DNA of 64,000 bases from Pseudomonas sp. gcc21 (GTDB taxonomy: Bacteria; Pseudomonadota; Gammaproteobacteria; Pseudomonadales; Pseudomonadaceae), in assembly GCF_012844345.1 (NCBI RefSeq), contig NZ_CP051625.1, positions 1,116,001-1,180,000 on the forward strand. The letters run 5' to 3'. The notes below the pieces were generated by a model that was given only the letters and a program-made list of their open reading frames with translations, searched no databases and was not told the DNA's origin. The position numbers and the translations under genes are program-made. Shown here piece by piece: positions 46,105 through 55,044 of this stretch (positions within the stretch are counted from its first letter, which is position 1; each line of letters opens with the position of its first letter).

Positions 46105-48177
46105 TTAAACGGTCACGAAACCGATGGCCCGCCCCTGCCTCTGTCGTCGGGTCCGGCATTCAGCCGCCAACCCAGCGACGAGGATTTCTTGAGTCATCTG
46201 CTCGCAGAGGACCTTGCACCGACGCTTGACGACATTGAAGTCGCCTGGCGCAAGTTCAAGGTTAGCGAGATGCGCGTGTAGCAACGCCACATCTACCAGA
46301 GAACCTGCTTCAGCTAGCACAGTCCGAGCGAAGAGAACCGCCTGCGCTGGTCTGAGATAGTCGAATCTGATCTTGAAATCAAACCGGCGCAGCGCCGCCG
46401 AATCGAGAACACGCATGTGATTGGTGGCCATAACCAAGATCCCTTCGTACTGCTCCATCTGCACCAACAGTTCGTTGACCTGGCTGACTTCCCAGCTGCG
46501 ATGAGCACCCTCGCGACTGTATAGAAAACTGTCAGCCTCATCGATCAATAGCACCCCGCCGTGCTCTTTGGCTTCAGCAAACGCTGCGGCGAGATTCTTC
46601 TCGGAACCTCCAACGTACATGTCCAGTAGATCTGACGCCTTGCGTGCCACCAAGGGAACCTGAAGTTCAGCAGCCAGGTAACGGGCGAGTTCACTCTTGC
46701 CTGTTCCCGGAGGACCATATAGACAGAGCCGACCCATCCCGCTGCGCCCTATGCCTTCGAGCAGCGCGGGAAGATCACAATCAGCGTTAGTCAGTGCGGG
46801 ATTGAATGGACTTTGCAGGCTCCGGACTTGCTCCTTGGTCTCCGGTTCTACCCCGGGGTGCTCCAGTGCTGCGGCGAGCCCGTCAAGTACAGCGTCCAGG
46901 GTTGTTTCAACGCGATCCTGACGACGCAGCCCAAGATGTCGAGCGATTTTTCCGGCGTTTGCGAAATGTCCTGGCTGGACTCGCTGACGCGCCGCAGTGC
47001 GGGTCAACCATTCTTCGCTGACATTAAGTCCGCGCAGTTGTCTTCGCGCAATGCGAAGGCGGATGTCGTCACTCAATGCGGGCATGCGCAGCATCAGGTC
47101 GAATCGACGCACAAAAGCCGGATCCATGCAGTCGATATCATTGCTCAACCAGAACGCCGGACGGGGATTTTCCTCAAGCAGGCGATTGACCCATGCTTTA
47201 CGGCCGCGGCTCGCGCCATGGATAAAGACATCTTCTATTTCATCGAACATGATGGCGGTATCGGAAGTCGGAGCCAGCATACGTTGGCAGAACCGGTAGG
47301 CTGCAAATCGCTCATCACCCGAGATCGGCATCTCCCTGTGGTCCGCATGACGTATCTCATGAAGATCAATGGCGAGGGAATGCGCCACGGCGCGAACGAG
47401 CTCGGTCTTGCCAGTGCCCGGCTCACCGTAAATCAGGATATTCACGCCAGGCGTCCCGCGAGCACCTGAACGTTTGACGTAGCGGCAGATCAATCTGACC
47501 TGCTCCTGCAGATGATCAAAGGCGTCCAGGTCCAACTCGAATGGCTGATCTACCAGAGAATACCTTCGCAACAACTCGTGGGAGGCATCGCTGCGATACA
47601 GCAGGATATCGCTCAGCCCTTCGCTAAGCTCCAGCGAGTCACTGGCGTCCTCGACAGGCCGTAGCAGCCCACTCTGGCGCAACGCGCTATCGTTCGCCAG
47701 AGCCCGGCGTATAGCTACGGTCGGTTGCTCCAGCGCTACCGAGATCAGACGAATCATCTGGTTCTGGCCCGGGCACGGGGAAGCGAGGTCGAACACTTCC
47801 CGCAGCCCTTTCTGCTCTTCGTACAGAACGACGAGACACAGAATCTCGCAATCGAGTGATTCGAGGTACAAACACTCAGCAAGCTCATCCAGGTTTGCTG
47901 CCAGCGGCCCCGCCACGCCAGGCGGATGGCTGGATAGCTCATCCAGCTCTGTACTCAGAGCGGCATACAGTTCGCTACCGCTGACTTTCTCATCAATATA
48001 CTCTTCAAGATTGACCAGCCGCAGAATGTCATCATCAAGCGAATGGCGCTGTTCCGCCAAGCGCTTCCATAACTGACCTCGCACTAGCAGCCGAAGCGCC
48101 CATAACGAAGCCAGAGCGCTGGTTTCAGGATTCAGTGCAGTAGATTTCTGACGGAGCAAACGGCGTAAGATGGTCAT
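46105..48177 (-). CDS. Double AAA+ ATPase, both modules intact (AAA-1)
   Basis: A 690-residue ATPase. After a helical N-terminal region (~1-225) come two AAA+ modules. D1 has Walker A GEPGTGKTE (251-259), Walker B IMFDEIED (309-316) and an arginine pair in FVRRFD. D2 has Walker A GPPGTGKSE (488-496), Walker B VLLIDEAD (542-549) and ALRRFD (597-598). The protein ends RAIGFVTV. Such two-ring ATPases usually remodel or unfold protein partners. Nearly the same layout, and the IGFV tail, are found in the second ATPase at 49237. AGGAG before the ATG at 48177 fixes the start. An inverted-repeat operator lies 44 bases upstream, so it has its own promoter. Confidence 0.88.
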   Translation of the reverse strand: MTILRRLLRQKSTALNPETSALASLWALRLLVRGQLWKRLAEQRHSLDDDILRLVNLEEYIDEKVSGSELYAALSTELDELSSHPPGVAGPLAANLDELAECLYLESLDCEILCLVVLYEEQKGLREVFDLASPCPGQNQMIRLISVALEQPTVAIRRALANDSALRQSGLLRPVEDASDSLELSEGLSDILLYRSDASHELLRRYSLVDQPFELDLDAFDHLQEQVRLICRYVKRSGARGTPGVNILIYGEPGTGKTELVRAVAHSLAIDLHEIRHADHREMPISGDERFAAYRFCQRMLAPTSDTAIMFDEIEDVFIHGASRGRKAWVNRLLEENPRPAFWLSNDIDCMDPAFVRRFDLMLRMPALSDDIRLRIARRQLRGLNVSEEWLTRTAARQRVQPGHFANAGKIARHLGLRRQDRVETTLDAVLDGLAAALEHPGVEPETKEQVRSLQSPFNPALTNADCDLPALLEGIGRSGMGRLCLYGPPGTGKSELARYLAAELQVPLVARKASDLLDMYVGGSEKNLAAAFAEAKEHGGVLLIDEADSFLYSREGAHRSWEVSQVNELLVQMEQYEGILVMATNHMRVLDSAALRRFDFKIRFDYLRPAQAVLFARTVLAEAGSLVDVALLHAHLANLELAPGDFNVVKRRCKVLCEQMTQEILVAGLAAECRTRRQRQGRAIGFVTV

Positions 48178-48220
48178 GGCGACTCCTGACAACGGGACGA
48201 AATAGAGTATGCGCGCCCTA

Positions 48221-48239
48221 AGCGACGACTCCTGTCGCA
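48221..48239 (-). promoter_or_regulatory. Inverted-repeat operator upstream of AAA-1
   Basis: AGCGAC-GACTCCT-GTCGCA matches the WYL-gene operator at 17 of 19 positions, spacer included. It sits 44 bases upstream of the AAA-1 start. Confidence 0.72.
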
Positions 48240-48278
48240 TGGTCGATCTTCAGCTGGCCTCACTTATGCTTCGCTGTT

Positions 48279-49034
48279 TCAATTCTCTTCCCAGCGTGAG
48301 CGTAACGTCCGGATCCTGGCATCCCCCCGCAGCGGGCGCCGATCCGGTCCGCAAAGCGCTACCGAGCCCTCAGGCAGACCAAAGACCTCTTCAATGGCGG
48401 CGCGGATACTACTGACCTTGGCATCCGAGCGTGCTGCCCGATAGCGCGCAGCCCTCTGCTCAGTACTGGCTACGGCCTGGCCCGCGCCAAGCTCGTCCAC
48501 GGCATCCGGTTCGTCAATTTCCCAAATGTCGTCTTCCTCATCCTCCTCATCCTCCTCATCCTCCTCATCCTCCTCATCCTCTGTCGACTCCGGACCATCC
48601 TCAATCCCAGTCAGTTCAGCTAGGCTGTGACCGTCGGAATACCAAGTACAGCCGTCCTCCTTCTCCCATACCAACCCGCCCTCGACATGAAAGGTGCGCG
48701 AAGCTGTGGAAGGCATAACGTAATCGCTGAGTCGCGATCTCACTGCGGGCAACCGCTCAAAACCCGCGCCCAAGGCGAGCAGCACCTTCTGAGGACCCGC
48801 CACCAGCAGGAATTCGGACCAAACTGGCTCTCTGAAGTTAACGCTGACAGAACCGTGCATGTAAATGGTGGTGCGAAGGGATGCGTCCTGTTCCGCTAAC
48901 CGGGTCAGTACCTCCATTACCGTGCGGTAGATACTGAAACCCGCATTCTCGATGGAGTTCGAGTCGATCTCGACGGTGGGCAATGGCGAACGACTGTTGA
49001 CAAACGAAAGCTCCGATACCGACTTCTTAATCAT
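48279..49034 (-). CDS. Acidic repeat-containing protein of the WYL/AAA+ locus
   Basis: A 251-residue protein I do not recognise. A mixed alpha/beta N-terminal ~145 residues (TTIYMHGSVSVNFREPVWSEFLLVAGPQKV) is followed by a run of about 17 Asp/Glu residues encoded by a 9-base tandem repeat. The C-terminal ~60 residues (RAARYRAARSDAKVSSIRAAIEEVFGLPEGSV) may be a small helical domain. The acidic linker could mimic nucleic acid or act as a flexible spacer. It lies between the two AAA+ genes in the same orientation. The ATG at 49034 is chosen; a TTG at 49046 precedes it. Confidence 0.6.
   Translation of the reverse strand: MIKKSVSELSFVNSRSPLPTVEIDSNSIENAGFSIYRTVMEVLTRLAEQDASLRTTIYMHGSVSVNFREPVWSEFLLVAGPQKVLLALGAGFERLPAVRSRLSDYVMPSTASRTFHVEGGLVWEKEDGCTWYSDGHSLAELTGIEDGPESTEDEEDEEDEEDEEDEEDDIWEIDEPDAVDELGAGQAVASTEQRAARYRAARSDAKVSSIRAAIEEVFGLPEGSVALCGPDRRPLRGDARIRTLRSRWEEN
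48534..48581. repeat. 9-bp in-frame tandem repeat (TCCTCCTCA)n
   Basis: About five copies of TCCTCCTCA encode the Asp/Glu-rich linker on the minus strand. Because the unit is a multiple of three, copy changes would shorten or lengthen the linker without a frameshift. Confidence 0.85.
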
Positions 49035-49236
49035 GCATTTTTCCAATTAAACGGCTCTATTGGGATGAGAGATCTACTGCTTCCTGAGGGGCGTCTCATC
49101 CTGCTGGAGCTAGGTGTATGCCTTCAGAGCGGTGTGCATCTGAGACGGCAGAAAGCATTACGCAGCTGGCGGGTAGAATATCGACAGGCTGAGCTAATTC
49201 TTGATTGAGTCGTCGAGTTTTCTGGGGCTCGATGTT

Positions 49237-51381
49237 CTAGCGGACAAAGCCGATGGAGCCAGATCGACTGGTGGATTTGGTCCTGGATCGGCTAAGCAAA
49301 GCCTCAGCCAGCTCCGTCGAATTGGCTATCGGCTTGAAAAGCGCTTGCCGCCGTACCATCTCAAAGTCTTTCAGCGTGAGCGCACCCATGCCAGTCAGCA
49401 TCTCTTGATGTTTGGAGAGGTTCGGCGCAACGCCCAGCTCGCGCGCGGCAATAGCGAAGGATTCGAGCGCCTGCTCAGGATTCAGAAAAGAAAAGCGAAT
49501 GACTAAATCGAACCAGTCGGATGAGTGGGCGTCGCCCTCTCCTATCCTGTTCGTCAGTACTATGAGTATTCCTCGATAGCTGGCCAGCCGGTCGCGCAGT
49601 TCTTGCCTATTGATGGCTATTACAGAAAAAGGCTCGCCACCGCCTGCATCCTCTAACAGGTTATCGTTGTCCTCAAGCACCAGCACCGCATCAGTTTTGT
49701 TTGCGCAATCGAATAGCCCGTTCACCCTGTTTCGCGTCTCAGCTACGCTCACGTACATGATCTCTGACACGTTCCGGGTCACCAGGGGTTTGTTCAACTG
49801 CCGAGCGACCAGGCGGACCGAGGCATTTTTTCCGGTGCCTGGCGGGCCAGCGAAGCAGATCAGCGCCCCATGCCCAACACGGAGCTTGAGGATCAAAGCG
49901 TCGAGATCGTAATCGGCATTTGTAGGGTTGGAAGCCCCAGATCCGGCGAATGCGCCTGCGTTCGCTTCGATCGGGGGATGCCTTTGTGCCTTGAGTGTGG
50001 CGCCTACAAGGCGACTCATGATCGTTTGCCGATCTAGCGCCCCGGCCTGCCCCGCGATGTCGTCCGCTATCCGGCTCGCCCGATCTATGACCGCAGGCGT
50101 GAGGCGGTCGTGGTTTGCCATACGTTGGATGAATTCGTCTTCTAGTACGCCCTTTCCACACGACTTGATGATGCGCTCCCGTTTTTCCGGAGGCGGGTTA
50201 TTGAATTCCAGAATCAGGTCGAAACGGCGGATAAAGGCTTGGTCCAGTTCAGAAATATCGTTCGTCACCCAGAAACAGGGCAGTGGGTTCTCCTCCAGCA
50301 TTCGGTTGATCCAGCCCTTATGAAAGTCTTTCCCAATCCCACCAAAAAAACCGAAGTTGAAGACATCTTCAACCTCGTCGAACATCAATAGGTTATCTGG
50401 CGCGTCAAGGATGGTCATAGCCAACCGCAGTGCGCCGAGACGGCCCTTTCGATCTACCGGGTCGCCGCGTTTGTCGTTACAGGCTATTTCGTACAACGTA
50501 GCTTTAAGCTCCGTAGCGAGCATGCGCGGGAACTCGCTTTTGCCAGTACCTGGAGGCCCGTAGATCAAAACATTCACACCTATCTTTCGTTGTTTGATTG
50601 CATAGCGCATGTAAGCCATGGCGATCCGAAGGTCTCCAGCCAGATGGTCATAGTTAGACAGGCATAGGGCTGGCATGGGTGCTCGTCGGAAAGCGTCACT
50701 GAAGAGCGAAACGGCTGGGCCGCTGGAGTAACGGAGCGCAGCGGCCAGTTCCGACTGCGGCATATGTAAGAAACTGCACCAGCTGAAGGAACACTCGCTT
50801 GGTTCGAGCAAGCCGCAGCGCACCAAGAGACCGCCGAGGGAAAGCCTTTCGCGGATCGCCTCGCTGTCCGCGTTCAGCAGAACACCGATCCTATGAAAAA
50901 TGATGCTTCTGCCGGTTGTTTCGAGCTTGCCTGCGACTTGTTCCAACAGCCCATCGGTTCGGAGCAGTACAGCCAAACCCAATATTTCCCGCTCCAGCAT
51001 GTCGAGACCAATGATTTCGCAGAGCTCGGTCAAATTTCGCTCAAGGCGATCGGGGAATGAGGGCTCCGGATATTCGTCCCGGAGTAACTTCCATTCTCTC
51101 TGCATTGCCGCCAAGGCAGAACCAGGATACCGCTCGTGTTCTGGGCCGGAGGGCTCTGGCTTGCCAGAAAGAAAGCTGGGAATACGTTCAGCGGAATCGA
51201 TGCCCGGCGACTTGAAGTCAGCCAACCCTAGCTCTCGCCAAAGATCGGATCCGGTCGCTGCGGGCCCGCCCAGCAAGCTTTGATGCGCGCCGAGCCGTAG
51301 AATCATGCAAAACATCCAATGCACGCTTTTTACGCAGGTGTCGCGGCTATGTGGGCCAGCGGCGCGTTTTGACTCTCTCAT
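49237..51381 (-). CDS. Double AAA+ ATPase with degenerate second module (AAA-2)
   Basis: A 714-residue paralogue of AAA-1: NLTELCEIIGLDMLEREILGL matches NLDELAECLYLESLDCEILCL, and KGWINRMLEENPLPCFW matches KAWVNRLLEENPRPAFW. D1 is intact: Walker A GPPGTGKSE (275-283), Walker B LLMFDEVE (331-338), FIRRFD. D2 is unusual: Walker A GPPGTGKN (512-519) has Asn instead of Ser/Thr, Walker B reads VLVLEDND (566-573) and the arginine-finger site is WFD. It ends GSIGFVR. The ATG at 51381 overlaps the PcfJ-like stop (ATGA). The ~200-base gap before the acidic gene holds an 8-bp repeat GGATGAGA/TCTCATCC and no gene. Confidence 0.86.
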   Translation of the reverse strand: MRESKRAAGPHSRDTCVKSVHWMFCMILRLGAHQSLLGGPAATGSDLWRELGLADFKSPGIDSAERIPSFLSGKPEPSGPEHERYPGSALAAMQREWKLLRDEYPEPSFPDRLERNLTELCEIIGLDMLEREILGLAVLLRTDGLLEQVAGKLETTGRSIIFHRIGVLLNADSEAIRERLSLGGLLVRCGLLEPSECSFSWCSFLHMPQSELAAALRYSSGPAVSLFSDAFRRAPMPALCLSNYDHLAGDLRIAMAYMRYAIKQRKIGVNVLIYGPPGTGKSEFPRMLATELKATLYEIACNDKRGDPVDRKGRLGALRLAMTILDAPDNLLMFDEVEDVFNFGFFGGIGKDFHKGWINRMLEENPLPCFWVTNDISELDQAFIRRFDLILEFNNPPPEKRERIIKSCGKGVLEDEFIQRMANHDRLTPAVIDRASRIADDIAGQAGALDRQTIMSRLVGATLKAQRHPPIEANAGAFAGSGASNPTNADYDLDALILKLRVGHGALICFAGPPGTGKNASVRLVARQLNKPLVTRNVSEIMYVSVAETRNRVNGLFDCANKTDAVLVLEDNDNLLEDAGGGEPFSVIAINRQELRDRLASYRGILIVLTNRIGEGDAHSSDWFDLVIRFSFLNPEQALESFAIAARELGVAPNLSKHQEMLTGMGALTLKDFEMVRRQALFKPIANSTELAEALLSRSRTKSTSRSGSIGFVR

Positions 51382-52571
51382 TTCCTTAGCTCCAGTTTCC
51401 TGCAAGCAACTTTCGCCTGGTCTCCGCACTTGATAAAACTCAGCGCAGCCTCGAACCATTCCCGTACCGCGCTGACCGTAGCTTCTGACGGCGTATCATT
51501 GAATTTGAGTTTGAGTTGGGAGATATGGGGGTAGCCTGCCTCGTCGAGCCGTACCCCCAATGTCGCCCGCTCAGGGGCCAGCACCCGATAGGCGTAATAG
51601 CGGCCGCCAGTTATCTCCTGCATATAGCTGGCAATGCAGTGCCGCTGGCACACGCCCTCCTCGTGCAGAGCTCGCGCATCACGAATCGGCTGAATCAACT
51701 CGGTACCCGGCACAGGCGGCGCGCCGAAGAACACGTTATCCCCGTCCCTGAACTGAACGCGGTTCAGGTGGCTTACCAGCCTGTCATGAAGGGCATAGAA
51801 CTCACCCATGTCTCGGCACCGGTTTACCCGCTGGGCCCCGTCAACTAACCCAAGCTGGCGCGAAGTGCGAAGGATGTCGTCATAAACTGGCACCATCCGA
51901 CGCCAAGGCCAGTCTGAGTTGTAGGTAGCTAGCAGCCGGCTGCCTAGCAGGAGGGGTCTCTCCAACAGCCACTTGAGCAAAGGAACATCAACATACGCGA
52001 GGTGATTTACCCACTCCCACCCGGGCAAGCCCAGAAACTGCTCCACAACATGCAGATCATCCGGATAAAGTCTGTCTGCCGGCAGCGCAGCGAGAAAACG
52101 CAAGCATGCCCGACTAGGGGGCAAGCCGCAGGCGGCCAGGACAAGGGTGCGCCTGGATGCGGCCAGTGTCAGGATTTCATCGCAGGAAAGCTGCCCTTCA
52201 CTACCGGCTCGCACCATGAAGAAGAAAAGCACTGGCGCGCTCAGAAACAGTTCCGTCGCGTATGCGTCCCGACTGAGAAACCATAAGGCGCTGAACTGCG
52301 AACCCACGGACAGCCGGCCAAGCCTTTTCATCTCCGTCATGACATCTTGCGGTATCCCGCTAATCCAGTCAGACGCCTCCGGGTGCTGGGCCAGCATACT
52401 CAACGTAAACCCGACATCCTCGAATACACCTAGCGAGAAGGATCCATCCCCAAGGTGGCTGACGCAGCCAACGCCAGCGTCCCAGCTGCTGATCTCCAGT
52501 CGGCAGCTATGGCCCAGCACCCCCGTCAGATCAATCCATAATGAGCCGTTCGAGTCTGTACTGATGGTCAC
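51378..52571 (-). CDS. PcfJ-like protein
   Basis: A 397-residue protein. The region ~300-375 matches the PcfJ pattern: LHEEGVCQRHCIASYMQEITGGRYYAYRVLAPERATLGV, with the Cys-His-Cys and Tyr-rich block seen in PcfJ-like proteins, followed by ISQLKLKFNDTPS. The N-terminal ~280 residues are not recognised and include hydrophobic stretches that are probably buried helices. PcfJ-domain proteins are found on plasmids and mobile elements and have no settled function. The GTG at 52571 has GAGG upstream. Coupled to AAA-2 (ATGA) and 22 bases after the 130-residue gene. Confidence 0.6.
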   Translation of the reverse strand: MTISTDSNGSLWIDLTGVLGHSCRLEISSWDAGVGCVSHLGDGSFSLGVFEDVGFTLSMLAQHPEASDWISGIPQDVMTEMKRLGRLSVGSQFSALWFLSRDAYATELFLSAPVLFFFMVRAGSEGQLSCDEILTLAASRRTLVLAACGLPPSRACLRFLAALPADRLYPDDLHVVEQFLGLPGWEWVNHLAYVDVPLLKWLLERPLLLGSRLLATYNSDWPWRRMVPVYDDILRTSRQLGLVDGAQRVNRCRDMGEFYALHDRLVSHLNRVQFRDGDNVFFGAPPVPGTELIQPIRDARALHEEGVCQRHCIASYMQEITGGRYYAYRVLAPERATLGVRLDEAGYPHISQLKLKFNDTPSEATVSAVREWFEAALSFIKCGDQAKVACRKLELRK

Positions 52572-52593
52572 GATATACCTCGCGTCAGATGAG

Positions 52594-52986
52594 TCAGACT
52601 GGAACGTCGATCGGTTTTATTTTTATGATTTTGCGTACTTGAGCCTGGTTGACCAGCCAGCCAATCAGCTCGGCAAAGTTGATATCCTCCGTGCTTTCTA
52701 TGCTTTTTCGCGCAGCTTCCAGGCTGGCGATCATCGACTGGATTGCTTGCAAATCAGTGAAGTTGGCCGTGGAGCGAGCCATCAGCGAAACCGGTTCGAG
52801 AAGAGCGTCAAAGGCGTCCTGCTGCACTACGAGGCGTGATAGCCGGCTTAGCTGCTCGCGTATGTGTTCCGGCTGCTCTGACGGGCTTAGAAACCCGGCC
52901 AGGTTGAGAATTCGGCGCCCAAGACGCTTGCTTGCAGTGGTGTCGTGGAGGAGCGATTCGAGCTGTTCTTTGATGAGGCGGTCCAT
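52594..52986 (-). CDS. 130-residue helical protein, first gene of the PcfJ/AAA-2 operon
   Basis: I do not recognise this protein. It looks fully alpha-helical, with several Leu-rich stretches (EQLESLLHDTTASKRLGRRIL, LEPVSLMARSTANFTDLQAIQSMIASL), and could be a scaffold or bundle. The ATG at 52986 has AGGAG six bases upstream. The inverted-repeat operator at 53028 lies 42 bases upstream. Confidence 0.6.
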   Translation of the reverse strand: MDRLIKEQLESLLHDTTASKRLGRRILNLAGFLSPSEQPEHIREQLSRLSRLVVQQDAFDALLEPVSLMARSTANFTDLQAIQSMIASLEAARKSIESTEDINFAELIGWLVNQAQVRKIIKIKPIDVPV

Positions 52987-53027
52987 GGTGATCTCCTGTA
53001 AAAACAAGGAGCATCATCGCTGGCAGA

Positions 53028-53046
53028 TGCGACGTAGCGCGTCGCA
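53028..53046. promoter_or_regulatory. Inverted-repeat operator between divergent genes
   Basis: TGCGAC-GTAGCGC-GTCGCA, extended to AGATGCGACG/CGTCGCATCT (53025-53049, perfect 10-bp arms). It lies 42 bases from the 130-residue gene start and 82 bases from the divergent start at 53128. The arms match the WYL-gene operator exactly. Confidence 0.75.
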
Positions 53047-53127
53047 TCTATGGTAAGAACAAAGATCTTCGTTTGTTTGGGGGACGCCCCTTTTAGTATC
53101 TGACAATAACTGCAAGGAAGAGAAACG

Positions 53128-53844
53128 ATGAGCACGGAATTCGACCTACAAGTTTATGCGAACGCCTATTACGATAGGATCAAGCCGGGTGACGGGAATG
53201 AGTACCCTCGCTTAAAGGCTTGGGAATTCATCTACGAATATATCTGGAATGACGAGAGAAGTTGGCAGGATCTGATCGGGAGAGAGCAGATCGACACGAC
53301 TGCTCTGCATATTGGATTCTACCTGGCAAATTGGGGCATGTTTCGCGGGTCATCAGGGCTGCTCCAGAACAGCAACTTAGACCTGATGAAAACTCTTGCT
53401 AGATTGCTTTTTTCTGGTCGTGGCCTCGACGTGCTGGAGTTAGGGCTTGACGATTTCGCCTCCGGCGCTCCTGGGCTCAAGGAAAATCAACAAAACCTAG
53501 ACGCGTTGCTCCAGTCTTTGGAAGCGCTTAGCTCCAATGTGTCCTGGACAACAACGTTGAAAACAAAAATATTGATGGGCGTCTGGGGGCAATTCCCAGC
53601 CTTGGACAGATTTTATGTCGCAGCTTGCAGAGACCTTTTCCCTCGCCGCGCTTTTATCACCACTGCAAGCGGCAAAGGGCTAACTGCGTTGGCCACCCTA
53701 CTAGAGGAGCAAAGCTTCGAAATACCTTCTTTTAGTACTGCCACACGGGGTCTTCCTTACCCCACCGCCAGGGTGATAGATATGGCGCTGTTCGAGTATG
53801 GCTTGCAGTTGGGGAACGCACGAGTCGCATTTATTGCGAAATAG
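53128..53844 (+). CDS. Unrecognised 238-residue protein, divergent from the PcfJ/AAA-2 operon
   Basis: I do not recognise this protein. It is soluble, mostly helical, with aromatic-rich stretches (FDLQVYANAYYDRIKPGDGNEYPRLKAWEFIYEYIWNDE, LHIGFYLANWGMFRGSSGLLQNSN) and a WGQFPALDRFY segment. The ATG at 53128 follows AAGGAAGAG. The inverted-repeat operator at 53028 lies in its upstream region, so it may be co-regulated with the divergent operon. Codon use looks less GC-rich than the core genes. Confidence 0.6.
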   Translation: MSTEFDLQVYANAYYDRIKPGDGNEYPRLKAWEFIYEYIWNDERSWQDLIGREQIDTTALHIGFYLANWGMFRGSSGLLQNSNLDLMKTLARLLFSGRGLDVLELGLDDFASGAPGLKENQQNLDALLQSLEALSSNVSWTTTLKTKILMGVWGQFPALDRFYVAACRDLFPRRAFITTASGKGLTALATLLEEQSFEIPSFSTATRGLPYPTARVIDMALFEYGLQLGNARVAFIAK

Positions 53845-53975
53845 CGCTTACGGTGCCGGACTAGCCACAGGACTCGAAGTCGACGCATCCCGCTTCTGGC
53901 AAGTTTGATGCCTCGGACAACTCAGAGGTGGGACTACCGGTATTTGTCAACGTAGTTGTCGCGTAGACCATACTT

Positions 53976-55044
53976 TTATGCAGCCTGTAGCTGCGGTTCT
54001 TCTTGCAGGTTTTGCTGCTTCTCTGGATTGAGTGTTACTTCCCTCACAGCGTCCCAGTTTCGCGTATTCCTTGACCATCGTTCCGGGTGCGCTGAGCGTG
54101 CCTGTTGATACAGCGAATGACGCTTTGCCAAGATATCCACATCCAGGCGCAGATGGCGCTCCGCTGGCGTCACGAAGCGGATCCGGCTATGCCGGTGCTC
54201 GTGGTTGTACCAGTACATGAAAGTCCCTGACCCAGGCCCGGGCGTCATCCAGGCTGGCGAAGCCGTTCTGCGGCCATTGAGGGCAGTACTTCAATGTTCG
54301 GAACAGTGATTCCGAGAAGGCGTTGTCATTACTTACGCGGGGCCTGCCGCGCGAAGGCGTGACGCCAAGGTCATACATTTTGGTTAGCAAGGTCGCAGAC
54401 TTCATGGGTGCACCGTTATCAGAATGCAGCACCAGCGGCTCACGCAGGCATTTTTCGCTGAGAATGCTGCGTTGCAACAAGGCGGCAGCCTCTTCGCCAG
54501 ACTCGGCGCTGTGCACCTCCCAGCCAACGGCTTTGCGGCTGTAAATATCTTCAATCAGATACAGGTAGTAATACTGACCACGCACCGGCGATGGCAGATA
54601 GGTAATGTCCCAGGACCAGACCTGGTTGGGCTTTGTGGCTACATGTGTTGTGGGCGCAGGATGCCGACGAGGCGGTTGGCTGCGGCCACGACGGTACTGC
54701 TGATCGGCGGCGTGCAGCACACGGTAAAAGCTGCTTTCAGAGCCGACATAACGACCTTGGTCAGCCAGTCGCGGCACAATTTGGCTTGGCGGCAAATGCG
54801 CGAACTCTTCGCTGTTGCACAGCTCCAGAATGGCCTGACGTTCTGCCTTGGTGAGCGCATTAGCTGGTACGGGGCGTATGGCAGTGGTACGGCCGTCAGG
54901 CTTCATGGTGTTCTCTTGAGTCCAGCGCTGGAAGGTGCGCAAACTGATGCCCAGCTCACCACACGCCGGCTTCTTGCGTGCACCGTTGGTGATGGCCTCA
55001 GTGAGCCATTCGACATAGTTCTGCCTGACTGGCAGCAAGGTCAT
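53976..55044 (-). pseudogene. IS3-family transposase OrfB, frameshifted
   Basis: An IS3-type DDE transposase. The frame starting at 55044 has NQVWSWDITYLPS (first Asp), LHSDNGAPMKSA (second Asp) and RVSNDNAFSESLFRTLK (Glu), then runs out after AWVRDFH at about 54232. The continuation WYNHEHRHSRIRFVTPAERH is in another frame of the 53976-54248 stretch. A one-base insertion near 54225 is the simplest cause, so this copy should be inactive. Confidence 0.8.

Noticed and set aside
48534..48581. Tandem repeat that might be a CRISPR or minisatellite
   Set aside because: Units are 9 bp without spacers and lie in frame within the acidic protein gene.
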